A stretch of DNA of 64,000 nucleotides from Euborellia annulipes (Eukaryota > Arthropoda > Insecta > Dermaptera > Anisolabididae). Shown one piece after another: positions 1-10,909 of the stretch (within the stretch, counting starts at the first letter, position 1; each line of letters opens with the position of its first letter). A model generated the notes under the pieces. The model searched no databases, was not told the origin of the DNA, and saw only the letters and a program-made list of their open reading frames with translations. The DNA lies in assembly GCA_023213315.1 (NCBI GenBank), contig JAKCPI010003038.1, positions 1-64,000 of the forward strand, written 5' to 3'. The position numbers and the translations under genes are program-made.

Positions 1-820
1 ATATACCATTTTTAGTATTGATTTTTTTGTTCTATATTAATTATAATATAATTATAATCATAAAAAAAGGAAATATGAAAAAGAAAATAGAATGAATTTA
101 TCTGATCATAAAAACTGTAAAATGTTATCTAAATTGTTTTATGAATCTAAATAATTGCAATTTATATTCCGCATCTATGTGCAAAAGCGGACTTGCATCT
201 AATTGGCCCCCGACTAGTTACTTGTACTATAAAGTAAAACTTTTAAAACGAGTCCTTGCAATTAATGCTTAGTCTAATAAAAATTCAGCAAATACTGCAA
301 TTTAAATGTTTTGATAAATTTTATGCTTTCGAATGGGATTTTATTGGTTTTAATTCAAAGTGCGAGGGTATTAAAACCTGAAATAATTTGCAATAAAAAC
401 ACGTATGGCTCGTCTTTGTTTTGTTGGAATGCACTTTTCGATACGCAGCAGCGTTGCAGTGTGGTGCAAGAAATTTTTCCATTTGAGAATTATTTACAAC
501 ATGCCAAGTGATAAACATCTTAGCAACTTTTTTACGTTCGCGAAACTTGACATATAGAGAGAGCTTTAACGTGACAAATATTATACTAATAATACCGAGT
601 CGCAAATAAAATAAAATTTAGAAAAATATTATTTAAAAAAAGGTTTACTGATTTTCTATTAAAAATGAGGTAAGCTTAGGTGGTATTGTAATTAAGAAAG
701 ACAAATTTTCATGTAATAAAATTTTTATAAATTACACAGATTTAAATGAATCATGAGTAGAAAAATTTAGCTGAACACCAAGAGCCTTCACAAAATTTCA
801 TAACAATTAATTCCACTCAA
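1..820. other. AT-rich sequence, no gene recognised
   Basis: I see only very AT-rich sequence with short open frames that have no recognisable domain or codon pattern. No repeat family found elsewhere in the window is evident here. Confidence 0.5.
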
Positions 821-1096
821 GCCCCCGAGTTTGGCGTAGTAAGTAGCGTGCCTACCTCTTATACCAAACATCGCTAGTTCGGACCCAGGCAGCCCGATGA
901 TTTTATTTAAGCCATTTGGATACCAAATGACTTAAATAGAAATGCCTGAACCCCAAATATATAACATATATTAATTACAACGGTTATCGTTTAAAGTCTT
1001 ATATGGCCTAAGTTGCCGAAAAGACTGTGGGAATGTGTGTGTGAGTGTGAATGAGAAAAAAGTGTGAATGTGTTTTATTTGTTGTGTGTGTGTGGT
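821..1096 (+). mobile_element. SINE-A copy, old and diverged
   Basis: A tRNA-derived SINE. The head carries an A-box-like stretch (TGGCGTAGTAAG) and a B-box-like stretch (AGTTCGGACCC). The body has the family palindrome TTTAAGCCATTTGG / CCAAATGACTTAAA, then the conserved tail GGCCTAAGTTGCCGAAAAGAC and a GTGTGAATG-rich 3' end. It has more substitutions than most other copies, so it is likely an older insertion. SINEs are non-coding Pol III transcripts mobilised by a partner LINE; which LINE is not visible here. Confidence 0.85.
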
Positions 1097-1196
1097 AATT
1101 TTTTTCGTCAACGAAATCTCAAAAACTATACATTCAATTGTTTTGAAATTTTCCCCACATAAACTAGAGGTAAAGGTCAAGAACTGAAAAGCTTTT

Positions 1197-1376
1197 GGTA
1201 AACATCGGACCATTTGGGGGGCTCTAGGGGGGTGCAAATATTTTTTTCTTACATAACCTATAGTTTTTTTTTATATATTCAGAAACTATACTTTCTCCCG
1301 AGTAAAATGATATATAATATGTATAACATCGGACCATTAGGGAGGGCTCTAGGGGGGGGGAACATATTTTTTTCTT
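1197..1376. repeat. Imperfect direct duplication, about 50-bp unit
   Basis: The block AACATCGGACCATT...GGGCTCTAGGGGGG...TATTTTTTTCTT occurs at about 1201-1252 and again at about 1325-1375. The two copies flank AT-rich sequence. The GC-rich part resembles decayed DNA-transposon ends elsewhere in the window. Nothing more can be assigned. The stretch from 1377 to 1841 holds nothing recognisable. Confidence 0.45.
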
Positions 1377-1841
1377 GAATAGTGGGTGGGCAAAGTTGTG
1401 CGCTCGGCTTAGTCCGACCCTTTATTTTTTTTTTTTTTTTTGTCTTTTAATCACAAAAATTGTTCGAAACTATTAGCATTTTATTGTTATTTTTTAAACA
1501 AATGGAGCCAAACAATTTTACGACAATTGAAAATTTAATTTAGGAAGAAAATTGGTTGGAATGGCTGAGTTTAAGGACTTTTATCTGTCGTGTAAATCAA
1601 CTGCTAATTTGTGGTACAAATGAGAAAATTTATAAACTCTTATAGGCGTAGTTAAAGTCACTAAAATATCTTTAAATAAAAATAAATGTGTTTATACTTG
1701 TTTAATTAAAAGTTTATTATGTTTACTACTAAAACTTTAAGATACAGTATAATAAAAAAAAATATTTGAACTTTGCTAATTTGAAAATCTTTTGGGTAAA
1801 AATTACGGAAATTTTATTACACATCATTACGATAAATTTTT

Positions 1842-2630
1842 ACTTTCTCGTACCGGTACCCTATATATGAAATATATATATAGAGATAAAGTATTGCGAT
1901 CATGTCAAAAATTCGATGTCGAGATTTTGATGGATATACATGTTTTGAGGTCCCCTGAGTCCAAAAAGTGGGTCCCGCAAATTGGTCTGTGTGTGTGTGT
2001 GTGTGTGTCTGTGTGTGGACAGATTTTTAGCATGAAGGAGTTGAGCTACCGGATTGAAATTTTATATTTAACTTAGGTACCTTTGAAGAATCTCAAAATA
2101 AGCTTTTGAACAAAATCGGCCAAAAAGTACTAGTACTTTACTGATGTACTTTTTCAGTTTTTTTCGATTTTCTCAAAATTCCCTCCAAGGATTTTTTTTA
2201 AAATTCATAAATCAACTATTTTTTAGATGCTCTTTAAAATGTATATTCTCATTTTGCCGTTGAAATCTTCTGAAGACCACTTTACTCTTGTTCTTCATAG
2301 GAAAGATAGAACTGGTTGCCATGGTAACGGAATTTAAATCTTCTTTTTTTTTTACTTTCTCTTACCTATGTGTGTCATTTTGCCATTGAAATCTTCTGAA
2401 GACCACTTTACTCTTGTATTTCATAGCAAAGATAGGAGAAATGGTTGCCATGGTAACAAAATATAAATATTTTCCCAAACATAAATTTTACCTCTTGAAT
2501 TCAAATGTACCCTACTGTCGGTAACTAAATATATCTCAACACAAAAAATCTGGGGTGACAAGCACAGTTCACAACTTTCGATTACCGAAGGTAAGAGAAA
2601 GTTGTGTGCTGAGCGACCAGTCACACCAGA
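1842..2630 (-). mobile_element. HINE-A copy, rearranged (two partial units)
   Basis: A minus-orientation member of the most abundant family here. It starts at ACTTTCTCGTACC, has a palindromic TATA stretch and a short (GT)n tract, and runs to about 2344. A second family start (ACTTTCTCTTACC) follows directly at 2354. The rest of that unit is internally deleted and ends with the family hairpin (about 2549-2630, apex TTACCGAAGGTAA). So two partial units sit head to tail. The first break (GGTAAC-GAATTTAAATC) matches the break of the copy at 14.4-14.85 kb, which suggests a shorter subfamily. Confidence 0.8.
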
Positions 2631-2924
2631 TTTTTTCAAATGTTTTCTACGCTATTTATTCTTGTGTTGAGAACAAACTCATAATTATCCATTACTAAAG
2701 AGTTTTCCAAACTGACTGAACTGACATTTTAATGTCTCCAAATTTAAAATATCAATTTATATACTGCATTAGAAAAATAATTAACAAATTTCTTTACCAG
2801 CGAACGATATTTAATATATTGAAGTTCATTATGTATTTCTATATATTTTCTTCTGTAATTCATCAAGAGTCGCGGAGCGAAAGAAAGCAAAGAAACTCTT
2901 AATACTCCCATTAAAAAAAGCTGG

Positions 2925-3012
2925 GCCTCAGAGCTACAAACTTCCTCTCTAATTTCCAAGTCAACTTCTCTTTTTTAAGAAATTTGTTTACTATGTTACT
3001 CCCTGGTTTATA
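2925..3012 (-). repeat. Fragment of interspersed repeat G
   Basis: The reverse complement matches about 110 bp at 27072-27180 and 33311-33419, including the ATTAGAGAGGAAGTTTG stretch and TTTACTATGTTACTCCC. The family is unclassified. The fragment is cut by the Tc1 fold-back that starts at 3015. The 2631-2924 stretch contains nothing I recognise. Confidence 0.7.
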
Positions 3013-3341
3013 TACAGCCTTGGCCATAAGTATGAGGCACCCCTTAAAAGTTTGCATATCATATTTATTTCTTAAAATAAACTAAAATTTATTTTATAAA
3101 TGTTAAATTAATTTAATAAATTGTTTATTAAACGCGTGATTATCTTATTTTAAAAGACGAAATACAATAAGTGTGTAAAATATAAAATTAACGTTATTTT
3201 GTCAATTTCTTTAAATAGCGTAAACGTCTTGATACATAGGTAAAAGTTTAAAAAAAGGTGTGGGATTGACTTATTTATTTAAAAAAATATCCTTTTGCTT
3301 GAAAATGCCAAAAAATTTCCAAAAAAAGTGTAAAAATACAA

Positions 3342-3690
3342 GTGATTCACGATCAAGGCAAGTCCCAAGTAGAAATTGTCAAAATAGTGGGATATTCACG
3401 AAATGCAGTACAATCTGCACTTAAACGATTTTCAGAGACTTGTTTTCATAAAAATAAATTAAGATATGGGTCGAAAGCGTGTCACCACCAAGCTCCAAGA
3501 TGGAATACTTTGTGAGAGACTCGCTAAAAAATCGGAAAAAACGTCTTCTGACCTCGCTGCAGCCTTTTTGGAGTAAAATGAAATTTCAATTAGTGCTTGA
3601 ACAGTAAGAAGACGACTAGGGGAAGCAGGCATGAAAGGGTAGAAGGCCATAAAGAAGTCCTGGTTCACGGTAGCCAACAAGAAAAAATAG
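3342..3690 (+). pseudogene. Tc1-type transposase, N-terminal fragment (left arm)
   Basis: The frame reads the paired-like DNA-binding region typical of Tc1 transposases (VIHDQGKSQVEIVKIVGYS, then RNAVQSALKRF), a basic linker, and the second HTH region (EKTSSDLAAAF, TVRRRLGEAGMKG). Stops are present. Translation ends before the DDE catalytic domain. It is a dead fragment in the left arm of the fold-back. Confidence 0.85.
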
Positions 3691-3791
3691 GGGAAAAAAG
3701 ATAAATTAATATAAACTGTTTTTTTTTATAGACATTGCATAGATATGAAAAGTAACCATTATTTTTGTTTAAATGAATGTAATATCTTACT

Positions 3792-4217
3792 TCAAAGTTG
3801 GATTCATTGGATTAGACAACACGGGACCAGTTTTCTTCCGTCAAATGTTTATTATGATTCATAGCCCATTCTAGACGCTTTTTTTTGTCTTTTTCTTGGC
3901 TTTTTCTGGCCTTCTACCCTTTCATGCCTGCTTCCCCTAGTCGTCTTCTTACTGTTCAAGCACTAATTGAAATTTCATTTTACTCCAAAAAGGCTGCAGC
4001 GAGGTCAGAAGACGTTTTTTTTCCGATTTTTTAGCGAGTCTCTCACAAGGTATTCTATCTTGGAGCTTGGTGGTGACACGCTTTCGACCCATATCTTAAT
4101 TTATTTTTATGAAAACAAGTCTCTGAAAATCGTTTAAGTGCAGATTGTACTGCATTTCGTGAATATCCCACTATTTTGACAATTTCTACTTGGGACTTGC
4201 CTTGATCGTGAATCACT
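3792..4217 (-). pseudogene. Tc1-type transposase, longer N-terminal fragment (right arm)
   Basis: This is the inverted copy of the left-arm fragment and extends further. It includes the linker and start of the catalytic domain (RLEWAMNHNKHLTEENW, SNESNF), where Tc1 elements have the first catalytic Asp in a SDES motif. Here that motif reads SNES after a stop, so the first catalytic Asp is missing. Several in-frame stops confirm decay. Confidence 0.85.
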
Positions 4218-4604
4218 TGTATTTTTACACTTTTTTTGGAAATTTTTTGGCATTTTCAAGCAAAAGGATATTTTTTTAAATAAATAAGTCAATCCCACAC
4301 CTTTTTTTAAACTTTTACCTATGTATCAAGACGTTTAAGCTATTTAAAGAAAGTGACAAAATAACGTTAATTTTATATTTTACACACCTATTGTATTTCG
4401 TCTTTTAAAATAAGATAATCACGTGTTTAATAAGCATTTTATTAAATTAATTTAACATTTATAAAATAAATTTTAGTTTATTTTAAGAAATAAATATGAT
4501 ATGCAAACTTTTTAGGGGTGCCTCATACTTATGGCCAAGGCTGTATGTGTACTTAATTCAGTCAATAGATTCAGTGAAAATTGTGAATTTCTATAGAACA
4601 TATA

Positions 4605-5026
4605 GGCCTACTTATACTTACATACCGGTACATACATTTTCCCTTTTCATTTTTATATATAGAGATTATTTTAACGGTTAATTATTAATGAACTTGAGAT
4701 TTTTTGTGAATCATATCCTTTCCGGGACTCTCCCGGAACACAGACAAAAAATTTACGCCGATATTTTAGAATTCAAAATTTAAATAAATAAAAAATCGTA
4801 AACATGGGTAAATATTTATATTTTCTTACCATGGCAATTATTTCTCTTAATTTTTATTTTTTTCTTATTTTAACGATTAATTACTCATTAACTTATTGTT
4901 ATTTGTGAAACATAACCTGTCCGGGATTCTCACAAACATACACAGAAAATTTCATCAAAATCGGTTCAGTCGTTTAGGAGGAGTTCAGTCACATACACAC
5001 GTACAGAAGAATTATATATATAAAGA
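4605..5026 (-). mobile_element. Helitron-C copy, 3'-truncated
   Basis: Read on the minus strand it starts TCTTTATATATATAATTC and continues CTGTACGTGTGTATGTGACT and CTCCTCCTAAACGACTGAAC, which resembles 5' ends of insect Helitrons as I recall them. It matches 44330-44748 closely. The 3' hairpin and CTAG end are missing, so it is truncated or its 3' end has diverged. It is non-coding. Confidence 0.7.
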
Positions 5027-5477
5027 AAAAAAAAGAAAAGAAAAGAAAGAAGAAGAAAGAAGAGAAGAAAAAGATAGTGTCTCAAAAAAACCGAATTATT
5101 TATTTATTTATTTTTTTTTTTTTTTTTCAAAGAAAAATCATCAAAGTAGGACCTATCTTTAAAAAGATCCTGTAAAAATATGAGTTGTTAATGTTAATAT
5201 TTAGAGGTGGCGTTTTGTAATTTGATGTTTTCCATTTAAATAACATGGGAAATTTTTTTTTAAACTTTGAAATTTTGTAACGTGATAAGGGGCTACTTTA
5301 TAAGTAAGATAAAATTAGTCTTTATAGTAAATTTAATGCTCTACAAAATGGTCTGATTAACATTTTGCGTAAGCCAAGTCGTTTCAGAGATTTTTTAGGT
5401 AAGTAAATATGTTTCGCAAAAATCAAAAAATGATCATTTACCAAATTATTAATAATTTTGGATCTGAATTCTATCAA
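5027..5477. other. No gene; purine-rich tract and AT-rich sequence
   Basis: A purine-rich low-complexity tract (5027-5090) and a poly(T) run (5109-5128) are followed by AT-rich sequence with no recognised family. Confidence 0.5.
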
Positions 5478-5735
5478 ATATAAATAAATAAATAAATAAA
5501 TTTATTACGTCCCTCTTAGAGGCACCAGTCCTTGGTGGCTAGGTCCAACAAACACAATTCAAATTTAAATACAACAAAACAAAAGGAAAAAAAAAATAAA
5601 ATAAAAAATAAATAAATAAATAGAATTGCATGCCCATTAACAATCAACATGTCCATCGAAAGAAATAAAAAAAAACAATTATCAAAAAATTCGCGCAAGC
5701 CACGAGACCAGGAGTAAACGTCGCATTAACCATCC
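5478..5735 (-). mobile_element. LINE 3'-end fragment with (TTTA)n tail
   Basis: Read on the minus strand, a 3' UTR-like segment carries a small hairpin (CCTCTAAGAGG) and ends in a (TTTA)n tail (5479-5503). This is the same arrangement as the 3' ends of the LINEs at 26.0, 52.4 and 58.4 kb. No coding part is left. Confidence 0.6.
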
Positions 5736-6130
5736 CGCAGGGCCGCAGGAAGGAAAACTTGCGCCCGGGGCCAAGGTTATAATTTGCGCCCCCCCAACAA
5801 AAAAAAAAAATTATAGAATTTTTTTTATTCCATACTTTAAGAGAAAACATTTTTATTTTTAAATCATTTATTTTTTATCATATAAAAAAAATTACAAATT
5901 TATTTGTCATCCCATAACTTTACTCTCAAGCTGATTGGAGACGGGGCAGCCAGGGGGGTGCATTCACCCTCTCTCGACCCCTGTAGAGCCGTCATAGTAT
6001 CGAAAAAATGAAAATTATTATAACAAACTATATAATATACAAATCAACTAATCATCCGGAATCAGTGGCGTAACCACATTGATTGGCAACCTCTTCCCCT
6101 CTGGTACAAGAAAAGCCACCTCTGCCCAAA
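5736..6130. mobile_element. Decayed GC-rich DNA-transposon ends (hAT-like)
   Basis: CAGGGCCGCAGGAAGG at 5738 and CAGTGGCGTAACCA at about 6067 look like hAT-type terminal sequences. Matching opposite ends with an 8-bp duplication are not visible nearby, so only a tentative class is given. The remainder up to 6461 is AT-rich and unassigned. Confidence 0.35.
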
Positions 6131-6605
6131 AAAAATATTTGTCAATATAGAATTTCAAAAATTTTAAATCTATATGTGACAATGCACATGAAAAGGTACC
6201 AAATCTTTATTGAGTTCTTATGCTTTCTGAACTGAACACATCCTGCGGGGCAAGCCGGTATTTTTAGAATTTGTTTATCATTTTTTGTTTGGAAAATATG
6301 AATTTTTATAATTTTGGTTATGTAGTGTAGAAAAATGAGTTTAAAGTTTGTTTTTCAATTTTTTTTTTTTAATATAAAATACATCGATTTTGATGAATCG
6401 AATATTTCATCAAATATTCTAAGATAAAGAACTAGAGAATCGGAATCAGTAATAAAAAAAATCTGGTGTGACTGTCGCATAGCACACAACTTTTTCTTAC
6501 CTTCGGTAATCGAAAGTTGTGTTCTGTGCTTGTCTCACCAGATTTTTCGTGTCGACATATATTTAGTTTCCGCCGATATATTAGAATTTATAAGTATGGG
6601 AAAAT

Positions 6606-8250
6606 GCCCTCGGCGCATGACGTAGAGGTTAGCGTGCTAACCTCGTATACCAAACGTCGCGGGTTCGGACCCCAGGCAGTTCGATGATTTTATTTAAGCA
6701 AATTGGATACCAAATGGCTTAAATAAGAATGCCTGGACCCCATATGAACCCTGTTATTCAATGGTGTGTCAAAGACCAAATATCGAGTTTTGAGAAAATC
6801 AACATTAAAGTTTTTCTGATTTAAATTGTTTTTATTAGATTATAGGCCTATATCATTTTTTTTGTCAATTGTGCAAGTAAATACTGTAATTATGGCAGAT
6901 ATTCATAAATTATCTCTAAAAATATGACTAATTTAGAGGAAAAAAATAAAATATAAAAAATTATTTTTACAAAATTCTCTATGTGCGATATATATTTGTA
7001 AAAAATGCTTCAAAGTCCATTGACCCATGATTGAAAAATTCTCTAAGTCCAATTATATTTGCAAAAATGCTTCAAAGTCTCTTTATATTTAATACTAGTA
7101 GCATAGAAACTTTTTATCAAAATCACAATCATCAATTTTAAATAGTATTAATATTTTAAAATTAAATACAAAGTGATATCAAAATTTTCTCATCAATTAA
7201 TTTCTGAATAAATAGCTTGGAAACAGTAAATCAAAGTTATAATAATGAAATAGACTTAATATTACGACCACTTCAACCTAACCTAACCTAATATTATTTA
7301 TTTTGTTGTCTTTTCGAAATCGCACTGATCCTCATCCTCATCTTCATTTTCATTATCAGGAATAATATCAAAAAATTAAATTTTGACGTCTACGAATTCA
7401 GAGAAAATTTTCTCATTTTTCAAAAAAAAAAAAATGATTTTTGTTTATTTAAGGGAAAAAAATATATATAATATTATTTGGTAAATAACTTTTTTATTGG
7501 TTGTTAAAATCACACTGGTTAAAACTCAATTAAACGATATTAATTTATTGTTAATTGGAATATATATATATATATATATAGTTCATAGAAAAAGATAGAA
7601 AACATTATAGAATTAGGCTAAAAGAAATTAAAAAATGAATTATAATTTTTGTAGGTTATGAAATACTTGTATTAAATTTCAACAAATGGAATATAGTAAT
7701 GGTGTATTGAATATATAAATTTGAAATAAATAAAATTAATATTTTCTTGAGTTTATATTAAATACCTCTAAACAATAGCGATGCCGGTGTTCATAATTGA
7801 AAATACTTAGGGCATAAACGCAACAATATATCTCAAGCGTATAGTTGTTTACGATGTCTTGCACTTGACGCATAAATGAAAAATTGTTCTTTTCAAATTA
7901 AGTATTACGAAACAACATGTTAAGTACATAAATCATTATTGAAAAATGTAAAATCCTGCATTGAAATATTGTAAAAATAATTTTATGCTTTTACATTAAA
8001 AATAAATTTTTTAGGACATATTTCATAAAAAATACTATTAATTAAAGCATTTGAAACAATATTCCATGCTTAACTCAATTTTGAATTTTTTTGGTCTTTG
8101 ACACACCATTGAATAACACGGTTCATATATGTATATTTATCAATAACGGATATCGTAAAAAGTCTTATATGGCCTAAGTTGCCGAAAAGACTGTGTGAAT
8201 GTGTGTGTGAGTGTGAGTGAGAAAAAAAATGTGAGTGTTAAAAAAAAAAA
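6606..8250 (+). mobile_element. SINE-A inserted in HINE-A, itself interrupted
   Basis: The tRNA-like head has an A-box (TGACGTAGAGG) and a B-box (GGGTTCGGACC). Body and tail are split by a TIR element at 6746-8124. The 3' end is GTGAGTGTTAAAA plus poly(A). It is flanked by a 13-bp target duplication AGTATGGGAAAAT (6593-6605 and 8251-8263), as expected for L1-type target-primed insertion. Confidence 0.93.
6746..8124. mobile_element. TIR element inside the SINE (1.38 kb, unclassified)
   Basis: Terminal inverted repeats of about 34 bp (start GAACCCTGTTATTCAATGG, then TGTGTCAAAGACCAAA) bound an AT-rich interior without a coding frame. ATAT lies on both sides. Removing the element plus one ATAT restores the SINE consensus, so the TSD is probably 4 bp (2 bp cannot be excluded because the site is TA-rich). 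The superfamily is not clear. A (TA)n run lies at about 7560-7580. Confidence 0.85.
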
Positions 8251-8315
8251 AGTATGGGAAAATATTTATATTTTGTTACCATGGCAACCATTTCTCGTAT
8301 CTTCTCTATGAAGTA

Positions 8316-8494
8316 TAATGGGCGCCACAAGTGCCTGATCTACTCGAAAGTGGAGCTTTTAGCTAAGGCAACCAAAAAGCTTGGTTTTATGAAATTTTAT
8401 TTTAAAAGTAGCTTTCCTCTTTCAATTGCATTAAAAAAAGATGATTTATTAAGGCTCCACTCTCGAGCAGATCAGGCACTTGTGGCCCCCACTG
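8316..8494. mobile_element. Mariner/Tc1-type MITE, 179 bp
   Basis: The ends read inward as CAGTGGGGGCCACAAGTGCC (right end) and TAATGGGCGCCACAAGTGCC (left end), followed by TGATCTRCTCGARAGTGGAG in both, and are flanked by TA on each side. Removing it restores the HINE-A sequence GAAGTACAAGAG. It is non-autonomous and has no coding capacity. Confidence 0.92.
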
Positions 8495-8916
8495 TACAAG
8501 AGTAAAGTGGAGAATATACATTTTAAAGAGCATCAAAAAAATAATTGATTTTTGAATTTTAAACAAAATCGTTGGATCGAATTTTAAGAAAATCGAAAAA
8601 ACTGAAAAAGTGCATCAGTATAGTACTAGTACTCTTTGGCCGATTTTGTTCAAATGCTTCATGTCACGTCCTATGGGGGTATCAAACTTAAATATAAAAT
8701 TTCAAATTCCTAGCTCTTTTGGTGTTGAGATATTTTGTTCACACACACACAGACAGACCATGTTGCGAAAACAACTTTTTGGATTCAGGGGACCTCAAAA
8801 CTTGTATATCCATCAAAATCTCGACATCAACTTTTGACATGAAACCAATACTTTCTCTCTCTCTATGTATATATATATATATGTATATTAACATATACAT
8901 ATAGGTAAGAGAAAGT

Positions 8917-9504
8917 AAAAATCTCTTTTTTTTTTTTTTTTGAACTTTTTACTAAATCGGCTCTCCTGAAAATTTAGCCCAATGAAGATTTGGTACCTTT
9001 TCATGTGGACGGGAACATATAGAGTATAAATAGCGGACTGTCCGTCTGTTAAACTTCGTGTCTATCACGTAAATTACAGGAAATTTTTTTCCAGAAGTAT
9101 TATAAGCTATTTTTGAGTGAATTTTCAAGATTTTTTTAAGATGTCGCACGTAAAATATACAGATAGTGAAAATACTCTACTCAAATTTTTAAGTTTCAAG
9201 CTCGACTTAGTCCGGCCCTTTATTTTAACTTTGGGCCCCCCTAAAAAATTTTTGCCATCCCTGAACGCAAAAATTGTGTATTTACGATATTCTGAAGTTC
9301 TTTAAAAGCGCTAGCCTCTGACTTCCTGTCGCTGTGTGTATGGGGCGAGCAGGACGCTGATTGGCCAGAATAAAAGGAAGTTGAGTCAGAGAGGGAATTT
9401 TGCCGAAGGCGAGCAATTAGAAGTTAAGCTCTATTTATAAGTTAGATATATGATGCACTTATATGTATATATCCTGACGTTGATAACTGTTTTGTTTATA
9501 TATT
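8917..9504. other. No gene recognised
   Basis: A T-run is followed by mixed sequence. A short GC-rich segment at 9205-9262 (CTTAGTCCGGCCCTTTATTT) resembles 1405-1425 and may be a decayed transposon end. Confidence 0.4.
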
Positions 9505-9780
9505 TTCAAGAATAAATGATTTTTGGAAACCCAAAGAACTATAAAATATCGTAAATATATGTTTTTTCATTCAGGGTTCTGAAAATTGTTTTAGGGATGT
9601 CCAAAGTTTAAAAAAAAACTGCAAGAATTCTTTTTTTTTAAACTTTAAGCCGTTTGAGGCACCACTAAATCACCTCCGATTTTACTGAAACAGAAATATT
9701 CTATGTGTTTTAACTATCTGCATATTGTTGAGGGGTAGGGTCTTAAAAAAATTTAGAAAATTCATTTTCATTGTTTAAAA
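9505..9780 (+). repeat. Interspersed repeat H, copy 1
   Basis: Shares order and sequence with 40110-40360: ATATATGTTTTTT followed by CATTCAGGG, then AACTTTAAGGCGTTTG-like sequence and AACTATCTGCATA. It is diverged and non-coding. A third, partial copy lies at 34380-34504. Confidence 0.7.
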
Positions 9781-10039
9781 AAAAATGTAACAAATAAATT
9801 TTATTCAAAACTTATTGATTCAAAATAGCACATCACTACTTACAGCCAAAATACCGACCCCCAAATTCGGGCGCCCCTGGACCAATTCTAACGCCCCCCC
9901 CCCTAGAGTGGGCGCTGTTGCCATAAGAAAAAAGAAATATATTTAATATTTTTTTTTAGATAAGTTTGTTATTTTTTGTCGTCATCAATGATACATTTTT
10001 TTTTTTTTTTTTTTTTTTTTTTTGAAAAATTTGAACGCT

Positions 10040-10110
10040 GTCAGCGCGCCCCTTTCTTTATTGCGCCCCGGGCCGTCGCCCCCTCGGCCCACCCCCTGCT
10101 GCGGCCTGAG
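10040..10110. repeat. GC-rich decayed transposon end, duplicated at 10450-10547
   Basis: CTTTATTGCGCCCCGGGCCGTC followed by a C-rich run and GCTGCGGCC is present here and again at 10478-10547, which ends TTGCTGCGGCCCTG. The terminal sequence is the inverse of 5738 (CAGGGCCGCAG), suggesting ends of one hAT-like family. No flanking duplication was found. It overlaps the LINE-free region between 9.8 and 10.85 kb. Confidence 0.4.
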
Positions 10111-10375
10111 TCTGAAAAGATGGGATGAGACTCTCATGCAAAAAAAAAAAGGTCAAATGATTTGCACTTGAGGGAGACAAAAATTTAGTCTCCTTAAAAA
10201 AAGGTAAAATGATTTTCATGGGAGGGAAAAAAATTTCAAAAAAAAAAAAAACAAAAAAGGCAAAATGATATAAATTTTTTATAGGAAATACAAGTTTCGG
10301 TTTCGGCCGAAACTAAGGTTGAGGCCGAATATTCGGTTTCGGTTTCGGCTGAAAATCTTGTTTCGGTAGGACCCT
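10107..10375 (+). repeat. Repeat F, uninterrupted copy
   Basis: GGGATGAGACTCTCATGC, an 11-A run, then GGTCAAATGATTTGCACTTG, and a part rich in GGTTTCGG repeats. A second copy at 59.58-60.64 kb has a HINE-A element in exactly this A-run, so this copy serves as an empty site. A remnant lies at 16570-16680. Confidence 0.8.
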
Positions 10376-10909
10376 AGTTTTTAATGGATATAAATTGATT
10401 TTTTTGTGTTTAAGAAAAAACAAAGCGTAATTTTGAACAGTCTGAAGTTTAAGGCTCGATTTGAATGCTGTCAGAGCGCGCCTCTTTCTTTATTGCGCCC
10501 CGGGCCGTCGCTCCCTCGCCCCCCCCCCCCTTGCTGCGGCCCTGGTGAAATGTAATACTTAAGGGTCATTTTTGATGGCGCAAATAATGAATTGGATTTT
10601 ACCATAATAGACCAAACTAATCTGGTACTTTATTTGAAACCCTTCGCGAATTAATGTAATTTCAAAATTTCTCGATGAGCTAGAGGCGTGATAATATAAA
10701 AAAATTACACGAAAAAAGACTAAAAAGCTTAAAATAAAAAAAAAATGCTTTTATTTAAATTGAACTAAAAGGAGAGAAATAATTTAATTGTTCTTGTTAA
10801 AATTTTTTAATATTTATGACTTAAAATAAAAGCGTGGGGCGCGAGCCTCGGAATCACTGTCGAGATTTTGATGGATCTTCACGTTTTGAGGTCCCCTGAA
10901 TCCAAAAAA

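Larger units (their letters stand above)
3015..4543. mobile_element. Tc1/mariner-type fold-back element
   Basis: A 1.5-kb inverted repeat. The left end starts CAGCCTTGGCCATAAG and the right end is its exact reverse complement (CTTATGGCCAAGGCTG). Both ends are flanked by TA, the Tc1/mariner target. The arms (about 3015-3690 and 3880-4543) are nearly identical and each contains the 5' part of a Tc1-type transposase gene, so the element consists of two inverted copies of a transposon 5' half. It lies in repeat G sequence. It cannot encode a transposase; it could only be moved in trans. Confidence 0.92.
6462..8916 (+). mobile_element. HINE-A host copy, split by nested insertions
   Basis: The hairpin end starts at 6462 (TCTGGTGTGACTG) and the distal end closes with GGTAAGAGAAAGT at 8916. 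The family sequence is contiguous once the SINE (6606-8250) and the mariner MITE (8316-8494) are removed: a 13-bp direct repeat and a TA dinucleotide mark the two joins. Family landmarks present include GTTACCATGGCAACC, AAAGTACATCAG-like sequence, a short (AC)n and a (TA)n tract. Confidence 0.88.

Noticed and set aside
821..1096. SINE heads as functional tRNA genes
   Set aside because: A and B boxes are present, but a tRNA acceptor stem does not form and each head is followed by a repeat body and A-tail.
2421..2639. Short frames repeated many times (for example MKHTLLLCF.. or FNLNIKFQPHSSIPSCLK)
   Set aside because: They recur only because HINE-A DNA recurs; they run through hairpin and microsatellite and have no coding signature.
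7275..7291. AACCTAACCTAACCTAA, resembling the insect telomere repeat TTAGG
   Set aside because: Only about three units in AT-rich sequence inside a TIR element; not enough for a telomeric array.
5738..10547. CAGGGCCGCAG at 5738 and its inverse at 10547 as ends of one 4.8-kb hAT element
   Set aside because: Flanking bases do not match (no 8-bp duplication) and many unrelated insertions lie between, so pairing is not supported.
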